Origin: Parietichytrium sp. I65-24A
Taxonomy: Eukaryota; Sar; Bigyra; Thraustochytrida; Thraustochytriidae
DNA length: 64,000 nt
Assembly (NCBI GenBank): GCA_012862575.1
Contig: BLSF01000044.1
Span: 62,001-126,000 of the forward strand
Reading direction: 5' to 3'
Position numbers and translations under genes: made by a program. Shown here in pieces: positions 31,924 to 43,400 of this stretch; within the stretch, counting starts at the first letter, position 1; every line of letters starts with the position of its first letter. The notes below the pieces were generated by a model. That model worked only from the letters and a program-made list of their open reading frames with translations, was not told the DNA's origin and made no database searches.

Positions 31924-33126
31924 CTACACCACGGTGGGATCCTTCTCGAAGATGTCCATTGTGTCGGACTTGACCCAAAACGAATCCCCAGTCATGCGAT
32001 CCACATACGCTTTGAATCCGCTACCTTCGCCCACAAGAAAAGCACCAGATATGCGATCCTGAACTCTGTCGATTCTCTCTTTCTCGGCAACGTCAAACGA
32101 TAGCTCTTCAACCTTCTCGATGACCACTGCATCCTCGTCCGCTTCGGGACCCTTGAGAGATTGACTGTGCGGATGTGCGTCAGAGGTCCCTTCCTCCGAC
32201 TCGGGCTCGCGCTTTATGGCGAACGTTTTCACTGGCAGAGGGGGTGGTGACGGTGGCGGAGAAGCTGGGGGCGAGGCGAAGACTAAACCGGGGGCAGAGG
32301 CATTCACTTTTTTGGCAGTCATGGTCTTGCCCATGTGTGGCTCACTGGCTACGCTGATGCGCCGAACTCCTGCAGAGGAGAGTGAAGATTCCAGTGCCTT
32401 CATGCGCTTCTCCTCCGTGAAAAGAGGCCTCTGGACGATGAAGTCTTGGTAAGGATCCCAGTTCATGTCCACTACAGTCTGGATGTCGATCGGCTCCTGG
32501 CCGGTCTGCACGGATGAACTGGAGATGGCGTCCACACAGCTGGTGAACATGATGCGCTGGACGGTTTGAAAGAGCTGCATCTCTGGCAACACTAGTCCAT
32601 AGCCACCGCGCTCCTTGGCCTGGAATATGATGTAGTCGAAGGCGGATAGGTTCTCAGCATACACTTCGTTAAACTTCCAAGTGGCGGCTTCGAGGTCACT
32701 TGCTGCTTTCGAGGCGTTGTTGCCAAAAGGGATCTTGGAGCCGCCCTCGTCCAGCTTGCGCTGTGCCCTGCTCTTCTGCAACAATGCGTTTTGCACTTCC
32801 TCGTGCTTTTTCAGTGCAGCTTCCACGAACTTGATCTTGGCCGCAATGCTCTGTGCCGCTCTGTGCAGAGCAAACCTCGCGTCGGCGTCTTTCACGGCGC
32901 CGTGCAAGCTGGCGTCTGAAAAGAGCATGTCTCCGGGCAAGTTTTCCCTAGTGTACGCGTGCAGATCCTGCATCTTCTCCACCATCTTAAGCCATTTCTC
33001 CACCGAAGTTTTGCACCTTATCATAGGCTCCACAAATGCACTGAGCAGCTGCCTCTTCTCCCTGTACTCCACGGGCAGCTCTTCCCCGCTTCCCAGGAAC
33101 TTTTGCTTCAGCAGCGTGAAACTCAT
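31924..33126 (-). CDS. BAR-domain-like protein
   Basis: A 400-residue intronless frame from ATG 33126; upstream codons to 33192 are repeat-like. Residues about 5-230 are long amphipathic helices with the layout of a BAR domain. They start with KQKFLGSGEELPVEYREKRQ, then a central helix with KIKFVEAALKKHEEVQNALL and a third helix with DLEAATWKFNEVYAENLSAFDYI. BAR dimers sense or bend membranes in endocytosis and trafficking. The C-terminal 170 residues are disordered and Pro-rich (PPASPPPSPPPLPVK), which could bind SH3 domains, and end in an acidic helix. No SH3, PH or PX domain is present. The assignment rests on helical pattern rather than on a decisive motif. Confidence 0.55.
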   Translation of the reverse strand: MSFTLLKQKFLGSGEELPVEYREKRQLLSAFVEPMIRCKTSVEKWLKMVEKMQDLHAYTRENLPGDMLFSDASLHGAVKDADARFALHRAAQSIAAKIKFVEAALKKHEEVQNALLQKSRAQRKLDEGGSKIPFGNNASKAASDLEAATWKFNEVYAENLSAFDYIIFQAKERGGYGLVLPEMQLFQTVQRIMFTSCVDAISSSSVQTGQEPIDIQTVVDMNWDPYQDFIVQRPLFTEEKRMKALESSLSSAGVRRISVASEPHMGKTMTAKKVNASAPGLVFASPPASPPPSPPPLPVKTFAIKREPESEEGTSDAHPHSQSLKGPEADEDAVVIEKVEELSFDVAEKERIDRVQDRISGAFLVGEGSGFKAYVDRMTGDSFWVKSDTMDIFEKDPTVV

Positions 33127-34813
33127 CTCGCCAAGCTCTGATTCCCACGTCCCACGTCCCACGTCAACCAACAACCCGTCAAACTCCAACACTCAAACAA
33201 CCTCGCAACGCCAGCAACGCCACCAACTTTTAGCACTCTTCCGTATCTCCCAATCAGCAACAACGCGCTGCCCAACAGGCCAATGCAATAATGCACCAAT
33301 GCACCAATGCACCAATACACCGATACACCAATATGCCAGTACGCGAAACTTCCTGCCAATATGCCACCTGTTCACCTCTTCACCCGTTCACCTCTTCACC
33401 TCTTCACGCCAAACAAGGTGCAGGCCCGTGAAACTGCGCACGTGTATGCCAATGTGCGATAACGGGAAAAGTGCGACGATAAAGTGCGATAAAGTGCGAG
33501 CCTGCCGAAGCCACAGTGTTGCGCTGCTTTTGCTTTTGCTTTTGCTTTTGCTTTTGCTTTTGCTTTTGCTTTTGCTTTTGCTTTGGCTTTGGCGTTGCGA
33601 GTGAATGAGTGACTGAGTGACTGAGTGAACGAGTGACTGACTGTGAGTGATTGCTGCCAACAATTCCAAGTTGCGTTCGCCTCTCTTACGCCCGCACTAC
33701 CGCGCACTACGCCTTTTCTCTATGCTCTGCTACGCCCTTCGGAGTCTTCAGAGAATCGAGGGCGCTTAAGGTCCCGGTGCTCGAGCTCTAGAGTATACTC
33801 TGGTTGATGTTACTTGCTGCGAGAGTCTCTTCTGTAGATGATGATTAAGGGTTGACTGGAAGTACTTCTTTTGGTTGATTACTATGGTTCGTATTTATTG
33901 CTTCGAAAGTTTCGAAAGAGTGAGACTTGCAAAACGTTCACAGACCAGTGATTGCTACTGTTTATGGTATCAAGTGAGTGTACACCCTTACGTCGAACGC
34001 TATAGTTTCCAGGTAGAGGCCTATGCAATAGCTACTAGCGCACCTGAAGTGGAAGCGGCATGCTACAGACATTAATACAAATTACTATAGTGACTGGGAC
34101 ATGTACGCAGAAGTTTCCCTCTCACGACATTCTTACCTTCATTAGGTTTAACTTTACTGAAGGAAGAAGGGCTCCTTTGTTCTCTAGTTAGACAAGTATT
34201 TAGCGTTATAGCGCTTGCTTTTCCCTGGCATGTGTGCGCACTGGTTAGGTTTTGGTAGATAAGTGCTAATGAGTCGATGGAAGAGATGAGTCGAGTTGCT
34301 GAACCACGTAAGAGTCGAAGCATGCGCACTAGGAGTTTCGTCAAGTGGGGCGAGAGAAACCACAGGTAGTTACGATTCATTCAGCGCAAATTTTTTTCGC
34401 TCTGACTTTGTTTTGCAGTGATTTACTTTTGATTTTGATTTACTTTTAAATTTAAAAACATGGGAAAACAAACAGCGTTTTGGTGTCGGTTGTGGTCGAA
34501 GATGCAAAATTTTAGTTTGGAACAAACTGCCAATCGGAGCACTGAGAACATGTAACGCCTCGCCACTTCTGAACTCTGTGTTTTCTGCCGAGCAGGTGTT
34601 CGATCGTGGATTCCAGTCAGCACCAATTGCCGATGCCTGCGGAAGGGGGTGCGCGTCCGTTTCGAACGAGTACGCATCAGTCGAACAGATCGCAAAGTGG
34701 AGTACGGATGATGACGGAAGAAATAGAAAATTGGTAAGGCCTTTTCAAACGTTGAAGTCGTTTCACAATCATTTCACTGAACAGCAATATTTACACGATT
34801 ACCCAGAGACGGC
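33127..34813. other. Intergenic region, minisatellites near the left side
   Basis: Holds an AATGCACC/AATACACC run at about 33283-33345, a CACCTCTT 9-base run at about 33365-33408, the TTTTGC array (listed separately) and GAGTGACT units at about 33598-33650. The stretch 33700-34810 has only short unremarkable frames. It probably includes the promoter of the BAR-like gene and the 3' side of the ataxin-10 gene. Confidence 0.5.
33525..33591. repeat. TTTTGC hexamer microsatellite
   Basis: About eleven near-perfect copies of TTTTGC, with TTTGGC variants at the right end. On the minus strand it reads as a spurious KAKAKA or SKSKSK frame. Confidence 0.9.
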
Positions 34814-36394
34814 TTACAACCGGACGAGCTTTGGCTTGCCTTCCGGGGTCATCTCCAGGCGGAGGCCAGCCTTCTCCAACAAAGAATTCTGAGCCGTTCC
34901 CTGGATTCGCAAGTCCGCGATGACTTGCTGATTTTCAGGGTTGCCTTCTGTCAGGTTGCGAATGGCCATGATGCCCCATTCGCGGAGAAAGGGGCTGTTA
35001 TCGTCAACGCCGCACTGGTTGAGCACCATGAAGATGGCTCCATCCTTCTCGCGGATGGCGTCTTGGTTGTCCTTGTTCTGGAAACACAAGTTCGCGATTG
35101 CGCGCACCAAGTCTGCGCGGTACCCAAAAGCGGTGTCAGTTGGATTCTGCGTTGCGTATGCGAGGTCGTCCACGAGGTATCCAAGCGTAGAAGCCTTGCG
35201 AGGGTTCCGAACGTATATTCGCGAGTCCGTTCCGTAAGACCCGATAAGCCTTAAGAGAATCGGCCGGACAACCTGCTTGAAGTTGTCACTGACGTCAACC
35301 TCCACCACCTCTGTCTGTACGGCGCTGTCGTCCTCCGTACCCACTTCTACCACTTTCTCCGGCCCAAGGTTCTCAGTGTGCCGCACTGTAGCAAATATCT
35401 GACAAAGGGATTCAAAGCTGTGCTCAACCTTTGCTTGTTCTTCTTCAACCCGGACTTTCGCTTCTTTCTGACCATCTGCTTCCTCAAGCCGGTGACCAAG
35501 CCACAGCGAAAAGAGGACCTGCTGCGCAGCTTCGTGCCCCTTCGAACTTCGAACGAGGTCCTCTCCGCAGCCAGCGTTGACCAATGCACCAATGATCCAG
35601 ATCGAAGTGGCGTGAATTTCGACTGCTTTTTCGTGAGAGCCAATGATGATCTTCTCCTCCTTATCTTCCGGGTTGGTCCCGTTTTCGTGCTTTTGCATCT
35701 CCTGCATCGCGCTGCCAGCTACCTGGAGGAGAGCTACGCATAGAGCAGAGGATTTTGCAATTTTGGCCGATGTTGTTTCATTGTCGATGACCAAAAGGTA
35801 GATAAAATAGACTAGACTATAGAGCATCTTCCAGTCCTTTGTGTGCATGGCAAAGGAGATGCCTCCAACGATTCCGTGGAGCACTTGCTGTGAAGACACA
35901 AGTTTGTCCTTGTTTGGATCGTTCATCACACACAAATTACACAGCATTTGCGCTCCCACTCGTCCGAGAAGCTCGACCAAGCTTTTCCACTCGTCGTAGG
36001 TACCGCCGCCATGAAGCTTTTGGAGCCGCATAAACGTTTGTGCCACGGGCTCGGCCATCTCCACCAGCGCACACTGCACCGACTTTTCGATGCACATGAC
36101 GCGAGCCACTCTGAGAGTGGCCGTCAAGCCTTTAACAATCACGGCATCTGGAGCGCCACTGCACCAATCCACCACGTCATTCTCGATATCTTCTCCGCAG
36201 GCCCTTTTGACCCTGCCTACCATCGCGATCACCGCAGATGGGATCACCCTCTTCACCAAGTCACCATGACGCTCATTGGCCCAGCACTCCACCCAGCCAG
36301 TCCCTTGCACTCCAAGCACTTTGTCCAACGCCGCCACGAAATCTTTCACCGCCTTGGCATCAAACGCCTCGATAGCCTCATCCAGGGCCTCCAT
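34814..36394 (-). CDS. ATXN10: Ataxin-10 family protein (armadillo-like)
   Basis: A 526-residue intronless frame from ATG 36394. The body is helical and armadillo-like. The C-terminal region (about 410-510) matches the ataxin-10 homology domain: YRADLVRAIANLCFQNKDNQ, then DGAIFMVLNQCGVDDNSPFLREW and MAIRNLTEGNPENQQVI. Known ataxin-10 proteins read FKxDLVRxIANLCxxxxxNQ...QCxIDDxNPFIxEWxIFAIRNLxExNxENQ at this place. In animals ataxin-10 acts in neuron survival, cytokinesis and O-GlcNAc transferase binding; a fungal relative is Ctr86/Cop. An acidic insert with VEVGTEDDSAVQTEVVEVDV lies before the domain. Length is close to the human protein. The role in this organism is inferred only from the family. 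Confidence 0.88.
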   Translation of the reverse strand: MEALDEAIEAFDAKAVKDFVAALDKVLGVQGTGWVECWANERHGDLVKRVIPSAVIAMVGRVKRACGEDIENDVVDWCSGAPDAVIVKGLTATLRVARVMCIEKSVQCALVEMAEPVAQTFMRLQKLHGGGTYDEWKSLVELLGRVGAQMLCNLCVMNDPNKDKLVSSQQVLHGIVGGISFAMHTKDWKMLYSLVYFIYLLVIDNETTSAKIAKSSALCVALLQVAGSAMQEMQKHENGTNPEDKEEKIIIGSHEKAVEIHATSIWIIGALVNAGCGEDLVRSSKGHEAAQQVLFSLWLGHRLEEADGQKEAKVRVEEEQAKVEHSFESLCQIFATVRHTENLGPEKVVEVGTEDDSAVQTEVVEVDVSDNFKQVVRPILLRLIGSYGTDSRIYVRNPRKASTLGYLVDDLAYATQNPTDTAFGYRADLVRAIANLCFQNKDNQDAIREKDGAIFMVLNQCGVDDNSPFLREWGIMAIRNLTEGNPENQQVIADLRIQGTAQNSLLEKAGLRLEMTPEGKPKLVRL

Positions 36395-37185
36395 TTCGCG
36401 ATCGCGCCTTTAATCTTTGCCCGTCTTCCACTTTTCCCACTTCTTCCACGTCTCAGAGGCTCCTTTCCGCACCAAATCCACCAAGAGAACGCGACCAACT
36501 CACGCGCAAACCACGCCACTTAAGACTCTCGGGTCCCACTCTGTGCGCTGCGACATGCACTTTGGCGCCCAAGCTTTAAAATTAAGTTCACGCAGCGGCA
36601 CTCGAGTGACCCCCAAAGTGCACGTCCGTGTCCGCGTTCATTTTCAGTGAACACAGTAAACACAGTCATCAATGAATGAACAAACTTACATAGTTTGTCG
36701 CAAATAGATGCACACCACTCACCCGGGTCCGTCAGGGGGGTTCCTTTTTGTTCTTCCATCCTTTCAGCGCTGCTGCTGTGTCTCGTGCTACGCTCACATC
36801 CTCATTTTACTCATTCAATATAAGTCGAAGTATGCAGAGGCAAAGAATGGTGTTATAGGATCAGGGGTCTTGCGGCCCTTCCCGAAATCTCCCAATTCCG
36901 GCGGGCTAAGAAGAGATTGGCGTAAATGGTAGCCATCTCGCTTTCCCGCAACATGGCGGGTTTCAGTGTTTGAGAGACGCGGAACACTGGGCAACGTGTA
37001 CTCGGGAGCAGTTATCGTACACGGGGACAGTAATTTGGTCGCGTGTGAGGCAGCAAAAGTTGATCGTTTTGTTCTGTTCTGTTCTTTTCTGTTCTTCTTA
37101 ACCTGCGGGGCTTGGGATTTGAAAGGAGAGCTGGTTGTCGGAAGTCTATCTCTAGGTCTAGAGAGAGAGATTTCGAAAATAGAAG
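36395..37185. other. Divergent promoter region
   Basis: About 790 bases between the start codons of the ataxin-10 gene (- strand) and the helical protein (+ strand). It contains a CAGTAAACACAG-type direct repeat near 36650 and a GA-rich run at about 37158-37170 just before the downstream ATG. No gene is seen. Confidence 0.5.
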
Positions 37186-38067
37186 ATGATGGACGAGCTA
37201 GTGGAGCGCAAACCTGCGCAAGAGCAATCGGCGGATGATGCGGGCAATGCATTTGGACAGGACGAGGAACTGTTCTTTGACGAGTTGAACATCGATGCCC
37301 AACCGCCTCAGGCCCCTGCTTCAACTGCATCCGCAACCGCAAGTGGGTCGACTGCTCCGCGAAAGGGGTCCGATATAGACGAATATTACTCGTCAAAAAA
37401 CAACAACAGGAACGATGCGGCAGAAGCTGCGTCGACGGACAATCAAGTCTCGGATGAGGAGGTGACCAGGCTCTTTGGGAATTTGGGGACAGAGGAGAAC
37501 AAGCAGTTCTCGACTAGCCTGGATAGTGATGATGACGAGCAGAGGGACAGCGGCGCGATCCCGATGGACAAGATCAAGAACGGAGCGATGAACGCGCTCA
37601 AGTTTTGGGAATGGGGCGTTGGAAAAGTACAGGAGAAACTGAATGAGAATGAGGCTGTGCGCAACGCGTCTGAGAAGATTGGAGATATTTACCAACACAA
37701 CGTCAAACCTGGCCTGGAGAAAGTCAAGGAGACCGCGACACCTGTGGTTCACACCATCAAGGAAGGGGCAAGCTCTGCTTACGAGAAATCCAAGCCAGCT
37801 ATTGACGACATGCGCGAGCGCTCGAAGCCTGCCATGGAGGAGCTGTCTCAAAAGGCTGGTGAAGGTTGGAGCTTTACAAAATTGAAGATGAGCGAGCTTA
37901 CGCAGGCCTGTCGCCCGGGCTTTGAGCAGGCCTCCGAGTCAACTAGGAATGCCTTTGCACACTTTGCCGGAGCCAAGCCTTCCGAACAGGAGCATGCTCC
38001 GAAAACGTCTGGCGGCCCAGTGGTTGGAGAAGGTGGATCCGGGCCGTCGCCTTTCGCTGATATCTGA
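37186..38067 (+). CDS. Acidic N-terminus plus amphipathic-helix repeat protein, function unknown
   Basis: A 293-residue intronless frame starting at an ATG pair. Residues 1-125 are acidic, Ala/Ser-rich and probably disordered (DDEQRDSGAIPMDK at the end). Residues about 130-265 are strongly helical, with repeated 11-residue-like amphipathic patterns: FWEWGVGKVQEKLNEN, KPGLEKVKETATPVVHTIKE, YEKSKPAIDDMRERSKPAME. Such patterns occur in LEA-like, perilipin-like and apolipoprotein-like lipid-binding proteins; coating of membranes or lipid droplets is a possibility, not a finding. The last 25 residues are Gly/Pro/Ser-rich and end PFADI. There is no signal peptide or TM segment. The family is not recognised. 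Confidence 0.65.
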   Translation: MMDELVERKPAQEQSADDAGNAFGQDEELFFDELNIDAQPPQAPASTASATASGSTAPRKGSDIDEYYSSKNNNRNDAAEAASTDNQVSDEEVTRLFGNLGTEENKQFSTSLDSDDDEQRDSGAIPMDKIKNGAMNALKFWEWGVGKVQEKLNENEAVRNASEKIGDIYQHNVKPGLEKVKETATPVVHTIKEGASSAYEKSKPAIDDMRERSKPAMEELSQKAGEGWSFTKLKMSELTQACRPGFEQASESTRNAFAHFAGAKPSEQEHAPKTSGGPVVGEGGSGPSPFADI

Positions 38068-40435
38068 ATCCCATGAAGTTTTTACTTGCAGCAGGGTGGC
38101 TTAGAACAGCATAGATTTTGCCTATTTTAGTTTGTTGACTCAGCGTGTTGTTTATCGATCAATCAATCCATACTACCATTCCAATGAACCTGTGTCGTTC
38201 TTCTCTCTTTTCTCTGGCCATCGCTTAGTTGGCCAAATCCTCTTCACCGAAGAAGCAGCCACGAGGTCACGCTCGCGCAAACAAACCCCATTGGAAGGTA
38301 GGGTGCCAAAGAAGGTTTTCTACAAGCTGAGGAACTCATCCGCGTTCATATCCACTTTCGTGTCTGGTTGATCTGGACGCGTACCTAGGTGAAGGAAAAA
38401 CTTTGTGAACTGAATTACTCACTTTGGCCAATCTCGTTTGAAGAGTTGCGTGGCTTGACCATACGATCATTCATATACATTATCAAAAGCCCAACTCCGC
38501 ACCAACGCACAGCGAAGAAGCCTCTCGCATCGCAAATTCACCCTCTTTTCGCCTCGTAGATTCTGTCTATCTGGCTCGTGGATGGCTCGCCACCGTTGAA
38601 AGACAGTGATTTAAACTATTCAAAAGAGTACAAAAGGCTTCGTTTCACACGTCCGAGTCACGCCGCATCCGAACGGCAAGCTGGAGACTCGCTTCATCGA
38701 GGATCGTTTCACAGACTTTTTGCAATTCTCTCTTCGACCGAGTTTAGTAGTTTACTTTCATTTGTGAATAAGTTACTGAGCTTGCTTTTCGTAGTTTACT
38801 TTCATTTGTGAATACTGAGCTTGCTTTTCGACAGTTGCCAAGCGACGATGTAGAGTAGAGCTTTCTTCATGCTTTTTAGTCGTGATAAACTAACAGAACG
38901 TGTCACATTTTCGGAGAATTTTCGGATCCTGGAGCCTCTTGATGCCTCTTGATCAGTTTATAGAAAAGCTTAGACAAGAAATCTAAGTTCGAAAATTCGG
39001 AACGATCAAACGCTCCTAAATTTATTCTTCTATCAGATTTTTCTCCTTTCACGTAAGAAACATGACGCGTCAGTGCCGTCCCTCCTACGTTACCGCGCTC
39101 ATAGGACTTTAGTTATGCTTATGACGACATTTCCTGGCCCTCAGGAACTAAACTTTACGTGCCTATCCTCCATGCTTTGCCTGACATTTCGTGCAAGAGC
39201 TGTTTAAATAAAGTGCAATCTTTTTCTTCTGATTGCTTTTTTCGTTTGAACAGAGTTCACTGACAACAAGTCTGATTGTTGACGAGATCGATAGGATCCA
39301 ATACCAATTATTATAGTCTTTCCTTCACCATGATCTTCATTCCAATGATACTGTTGTTTTCTGGCTTCTTCTGAATTAATTATTCTGAATTCTGAACGAA
39401 GGCTGCTGAGGTCGTGCTAGTGTAAACGCCATAAGCTCTTATCGCATAGGCGGTTACTCTAAGTAACTTTGCGAGTTTATTCTGGGAAAGATAATAGTGT
39501 TTACCTTAACAAGACGGTACCCCTCGAAAAAATACAGTCTCCCAAAGGTGGGCTATGGTTGTTGGTAGGGACCGACACCATCAGAAGGTTCCCACGTATC
39601 AAGCTATGTAACCTGTATGACCTCTCTCATATCGATGAGAAATCAACGGGGAGAAGGAAGGAGCGATAACTAGCATTGGACTATAAGTAAGTAAGAGTCA
39701 ATCCCCGGGAATACCCGTTCTTCCTCTTTCCCTCTCACAACAGCGCATCTGCTAGGACACATCCCCGACCTACTCTAACCGACCTGCCCAATTCGAAATC
39801 CAAACCTGAATGTTCAGCCCGCCCTCACATTTCCCGCAGTTCACCCATTCAGCGCGACACGCAGGGAAGGCACCCCGGTGTAAAACCCAGCCCCATACTA
39901 CCATCTACGCCAAACCATATCCTCCTATCATCCTCTACTTCCCCCAGTAGCCCGCAGCGCTCCTACATACTCCTCACAGCAGACCGGAAACTCAACTCGA
40001 AGAACTCAGAGCATCGGAAGAACCGCGCACAATTGAACAAGCAGCGGGCACTCGGCGACTCTTGAACCTCAAGAGCGGCATCCTCGTCCACCATCCCCGT
40101 CCGGCGGTGTCGCGTGTCCCGGTATCTGGAGCCCCCCTCCCCTCCCCCCGTGAGGCGCCGTGTCTGGTATTCGAAATCGCACGACGAACGTACGCGAAGG
40201 TGTACTCGAGGACCGCGGGTGAAACGGCGGCGTTACAGATTATAGGAGAGAACTCAGGCGTGTGGAAAGAAGCAGATTGGCGGAGTGTGAATGTCAGGAG
40301 AGCAGCAAGTTGGAGACTGAAGTGAGAAATTGAGACAGTTGAAAAAGGGAGATAGTGAAAAAGTGAAATTTGACAAACTTGGACAAACTTGGAGAGAGAT
40401 CAGAGATCAGAGATCAGATATATCGTTGTGTGGAA
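38068..40435. other. 2.4-kb intergenic region with possible minus-strand exons
   Basis: On the minus strand between about 39400 and 38330 several open stretches look protein-like and are bounded by GT/AG pairs 35-50 bases apart. They contain TIIIGIGSYRSRQQSDLL, then NLGAFDRSEFSNLDFLSKLF, RELQKVCETILDEASLQLAV, SFNGGEPSTSQIDRIYEAKR and VDMNADEFLSL before a stop. A plus-strand frame overlaps part of this. The introns would be shorter than any other in the window and no family is recognised, so this could be a small gene, a decayed gene or chance. The rest (39430-40435) shows nothing supported. Confidence 0.25.
38747..38829. repeat. 44-base tandem duplication
   Basis: A unit starting GTAGTTTACTTTCATTTGTG and ending GAGCTTGCTTTTC occurs at 38747-38790 and again at 38791-38829. 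The second copy lacks an internal 5-base segment. The near-identity suggests a recent event. Confidence 0.9.
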
Positions 40436-43400
40436 ATGGCGGCAGTTGATTTGCTGCAGGCGTGGGCAGGACGAGGCGAAAATGAAGAGAAGCAAGAAAG
40501 GCTGCAGGTGGTGAAAGCATTGGAAGGGCATGTGGAGGTCGTGCACGCGTGCATGTGGGCCGATGAAAAGTGCTTTGACCCTGGGTCGGATGAGAACCGA
40601 ATGCTGCGGCTCTATGACACCAATCCTAAGCACGATTCCCGCAGGGCGCTTGAGGGCACGAATTGGGACATTGCGGACACTGCGATTCTGAATAATAATG
40701 CACTCGGCAAAGTGCTCGTCATCAAAGGTAGCTGGGAATGTCACTCTGAACTGCTCACCGAGCTTCCCGGCCCACTCTGCGTGATGGGCCATCTGGACCT
40801 TCGCCGCTGCACCAATCTGCAGAGGCTCCCTGAGCGACTTTTAGTCGCAGGTGATCTCTACTTGGCATCGTGCCGATCGTTGGTGGAACTGCCCGCCTTT
40901 CTTACTGTCGGGGGCTCTCTTGGAGGAGGTGGGTTGCGGAGCCTTGAGTCAATCCACGTTACGGTCAAGGTTCACGGAAACATAGTCATAGGGCATTCAA
41001 GGGTGAAATCCATCCCATGGAACACAGTGAACGGCAGACTGGATCTGCAGCGTTCAGGAATGCTTGAAACACTTCCAAAGGACCTACACGTTCGCGGCAA
41101 GCTCATGTTGAAAGGTTGCTGCAGCTTGGAAGCGCTGCCCAGCAAGTTGCGCGTCGACGGCGACCTTGATTTACGTCAGTGCGTCGCTTTGGAGCGAATT
41201 CCTGAAACAATTGTTGCACGGAAAAGCATCGATTTGGAAGGATGCGCATCACTCCTGGAGCTCCCAGCAGGCCTGTGTGTCGAGGGGAATTTGGACGTGT
41301 CCAAGTGTATCAGTCTTGTCGCGCTCCCAGAGTCAATTTACGTCAAGGGCAAATTTTCAATGGAAGGTTGCGAGTCGCTGGTGGAGATTATGGAGAACTT
41401 GCGCGTGGATGGGCCTCTCAACTTGAATCATTGCAAGTCTTTAGAGTCCCTTCCGGAAACCTTCCAAGCTAATGACCACATAGAGCTGATTGGATGCACG
41501 TCTCTGCAGAGGTTGCCCAAATCGTTAAAGCACGTGAAGGGAAGCCTTACAATGTCGAATTGCAGATTTCTTCGGTCTCTTCCTGAGAATTTGGAAATCG
41601 ACGGAGACTTGAACCTCAGCAACTGTACAAGTCTAAAATCGCTTCCCCAAAACCTGTTTGTCAAAAACCGCTTGGACCTGCGAGGTTGCACTAGTTTGGT
41701 GAAGATCCCCGACACATTCCGGGTGGAAGGCAAGGTAGATTTGAGTTTCTGCACGTCTCTGTCGCAGATTTCGGATGATACATGCTTTGGAGGCAGTCTT
41801 GACCTTACCTTCTGCAAATCTTTGCATTCCTTGCCGGCTCGATTCCAAGTGAACGGAAATCTGAACTTGCTAAATTGCCAGTCGCTTCGTGACTTGCCGA
41901 CGCACTTGACTGTAGATGGGAATCTTTACATCGAAGAGCTCAAGATCGCCAACCTCCCAGATAATCTCACGGTAAACGGTGACTTAACTCTCACTCGATG
42001 CCCTGTGCTAAACGGCTTGCCCGGGAACATGAACATCACCGGGAAAGTCGTCTGTGAAGACTGCGATCTATTCAAGATGATTCCATCTCCTCTTGTACTT
42101 CCTAGTGAACTGTCTTTCAAGAGATGTCACGCTCTGGAAAGTATACCTGCGGGGCTCTGCGTTGCGTATGACCTCATCATTGAGGATTGCGAGGCGTTGA
42201 GCGACATATCTCCGGATTTGAGCATCGGGCATTCGATGGTGTTGACTTCGTGCCCAAGGCTCGTTTCCTTACCAATGAAACTTTTGGAGTGGCAGCCAAC
42301 GGCATCTGGCGAACCGCACCTGATTTTTCTGAGTCGTGTTGGCCTTTCAATCGAAGCTCTCGAGTATCTCCAGACCGTGGATGTGCCTGGCGTGAGATTC
42401 CAGGTCCGTTTTGAGGAGGAAACCGCTGCTCCAGCTCGGAGCGCCCTTTCGTCCCGATTCCAGAACCTGCACAGTGCAGTCATATTCTGGATTAAGGCTG
42501 CAGGCGCCGCTGGTATGGTGGTACCTGTGATCGACATCCCTGCTGCAAACGTCCGCGGAGTTTTGCTCTTTCTGGACAAGCTTCGCGAGGCGAAAGAATT
42601 CGCGTTTAGTGAGTCGCGCAAGCTTTTGGCCGTACGAGTTGTCCAAGTCTTCCAGCTTTTGGCGGCCTGCGACGATGAAGTAAAGATGGAGGTGTTGCAG
42701 CGAATGGAAGACAGCGTCGACACTTGCCACGACAAGCCAATATGGGCACTCAACCAAATGGAGCTCGCCTGGCGCTTGGCTCAAGCCAGGGGAAATGAGA
42801 AGGCCATGCGCAAGCTTGGGAAAGCAGTGATGCGTCTTGGCATTGTGCACGAGCACGCGGACAAGAAAATTCGCAGCCTCGCGTTCGTTGATGACGTATG
42901 CGTTTACCTGAAGTTTGAAATTGAGTTGCGAAGGAAGCTTGATCTGCCTGTCTCGGCGTCTGTGATGTTCTTCCCCAAATTTATCAAAGTCCGGCAAGAA
43001 GAGCTCGAGGCTGCCGAAAGGGACGCACTCGCCGTCACAGATGAAGCTTTTGAAATTTGGCTCCAGGATTGGCCGGAGTGGCAAAAGCTCCAGCGCCAAA
43101 AGATCGCAGAGGAAATTCTAGATTGGGGCAAGCTTTTGGAGAGGGAGAATCTCAAGCCGCATATGGTCGCTCACACGTCGCAACGAAGCGTTTTAGGCGA
43201 CGAAATAAAGGACCCCATTTTGCTCAAGAAGTGCCTGTGGAGCTTGAGCGATTTGCGGCGTCATTGGGTGGACTCCGGCCTTGACTTGAACAACTCGCCC
43301 GTGTCAATTGAGGAAATAAAGTCCGTCTCGGTTCCGTGTTCAAACCCCGCTCAAGAGCAGAGCGAGGAGGAGGAGGCGGATGCGGTAACAGACGCCTGCC

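Noticed and set aside
33525-33591. TTTTGC array as a telomere-like repeat
   Set aside because: It is short, internal and unlike TTAGGG or TTTAGGG; a plain microsatellite.
33388-33707. KAKAKA and SKSKSK frames
   Set aside because: Produced by the TTTTGC hexamer array; no non-repeat domain.
39469-39669. 66-residue plus-strand frame in the long spacer
   Set aside because: Non-ATG start, no domain and no splice partner.
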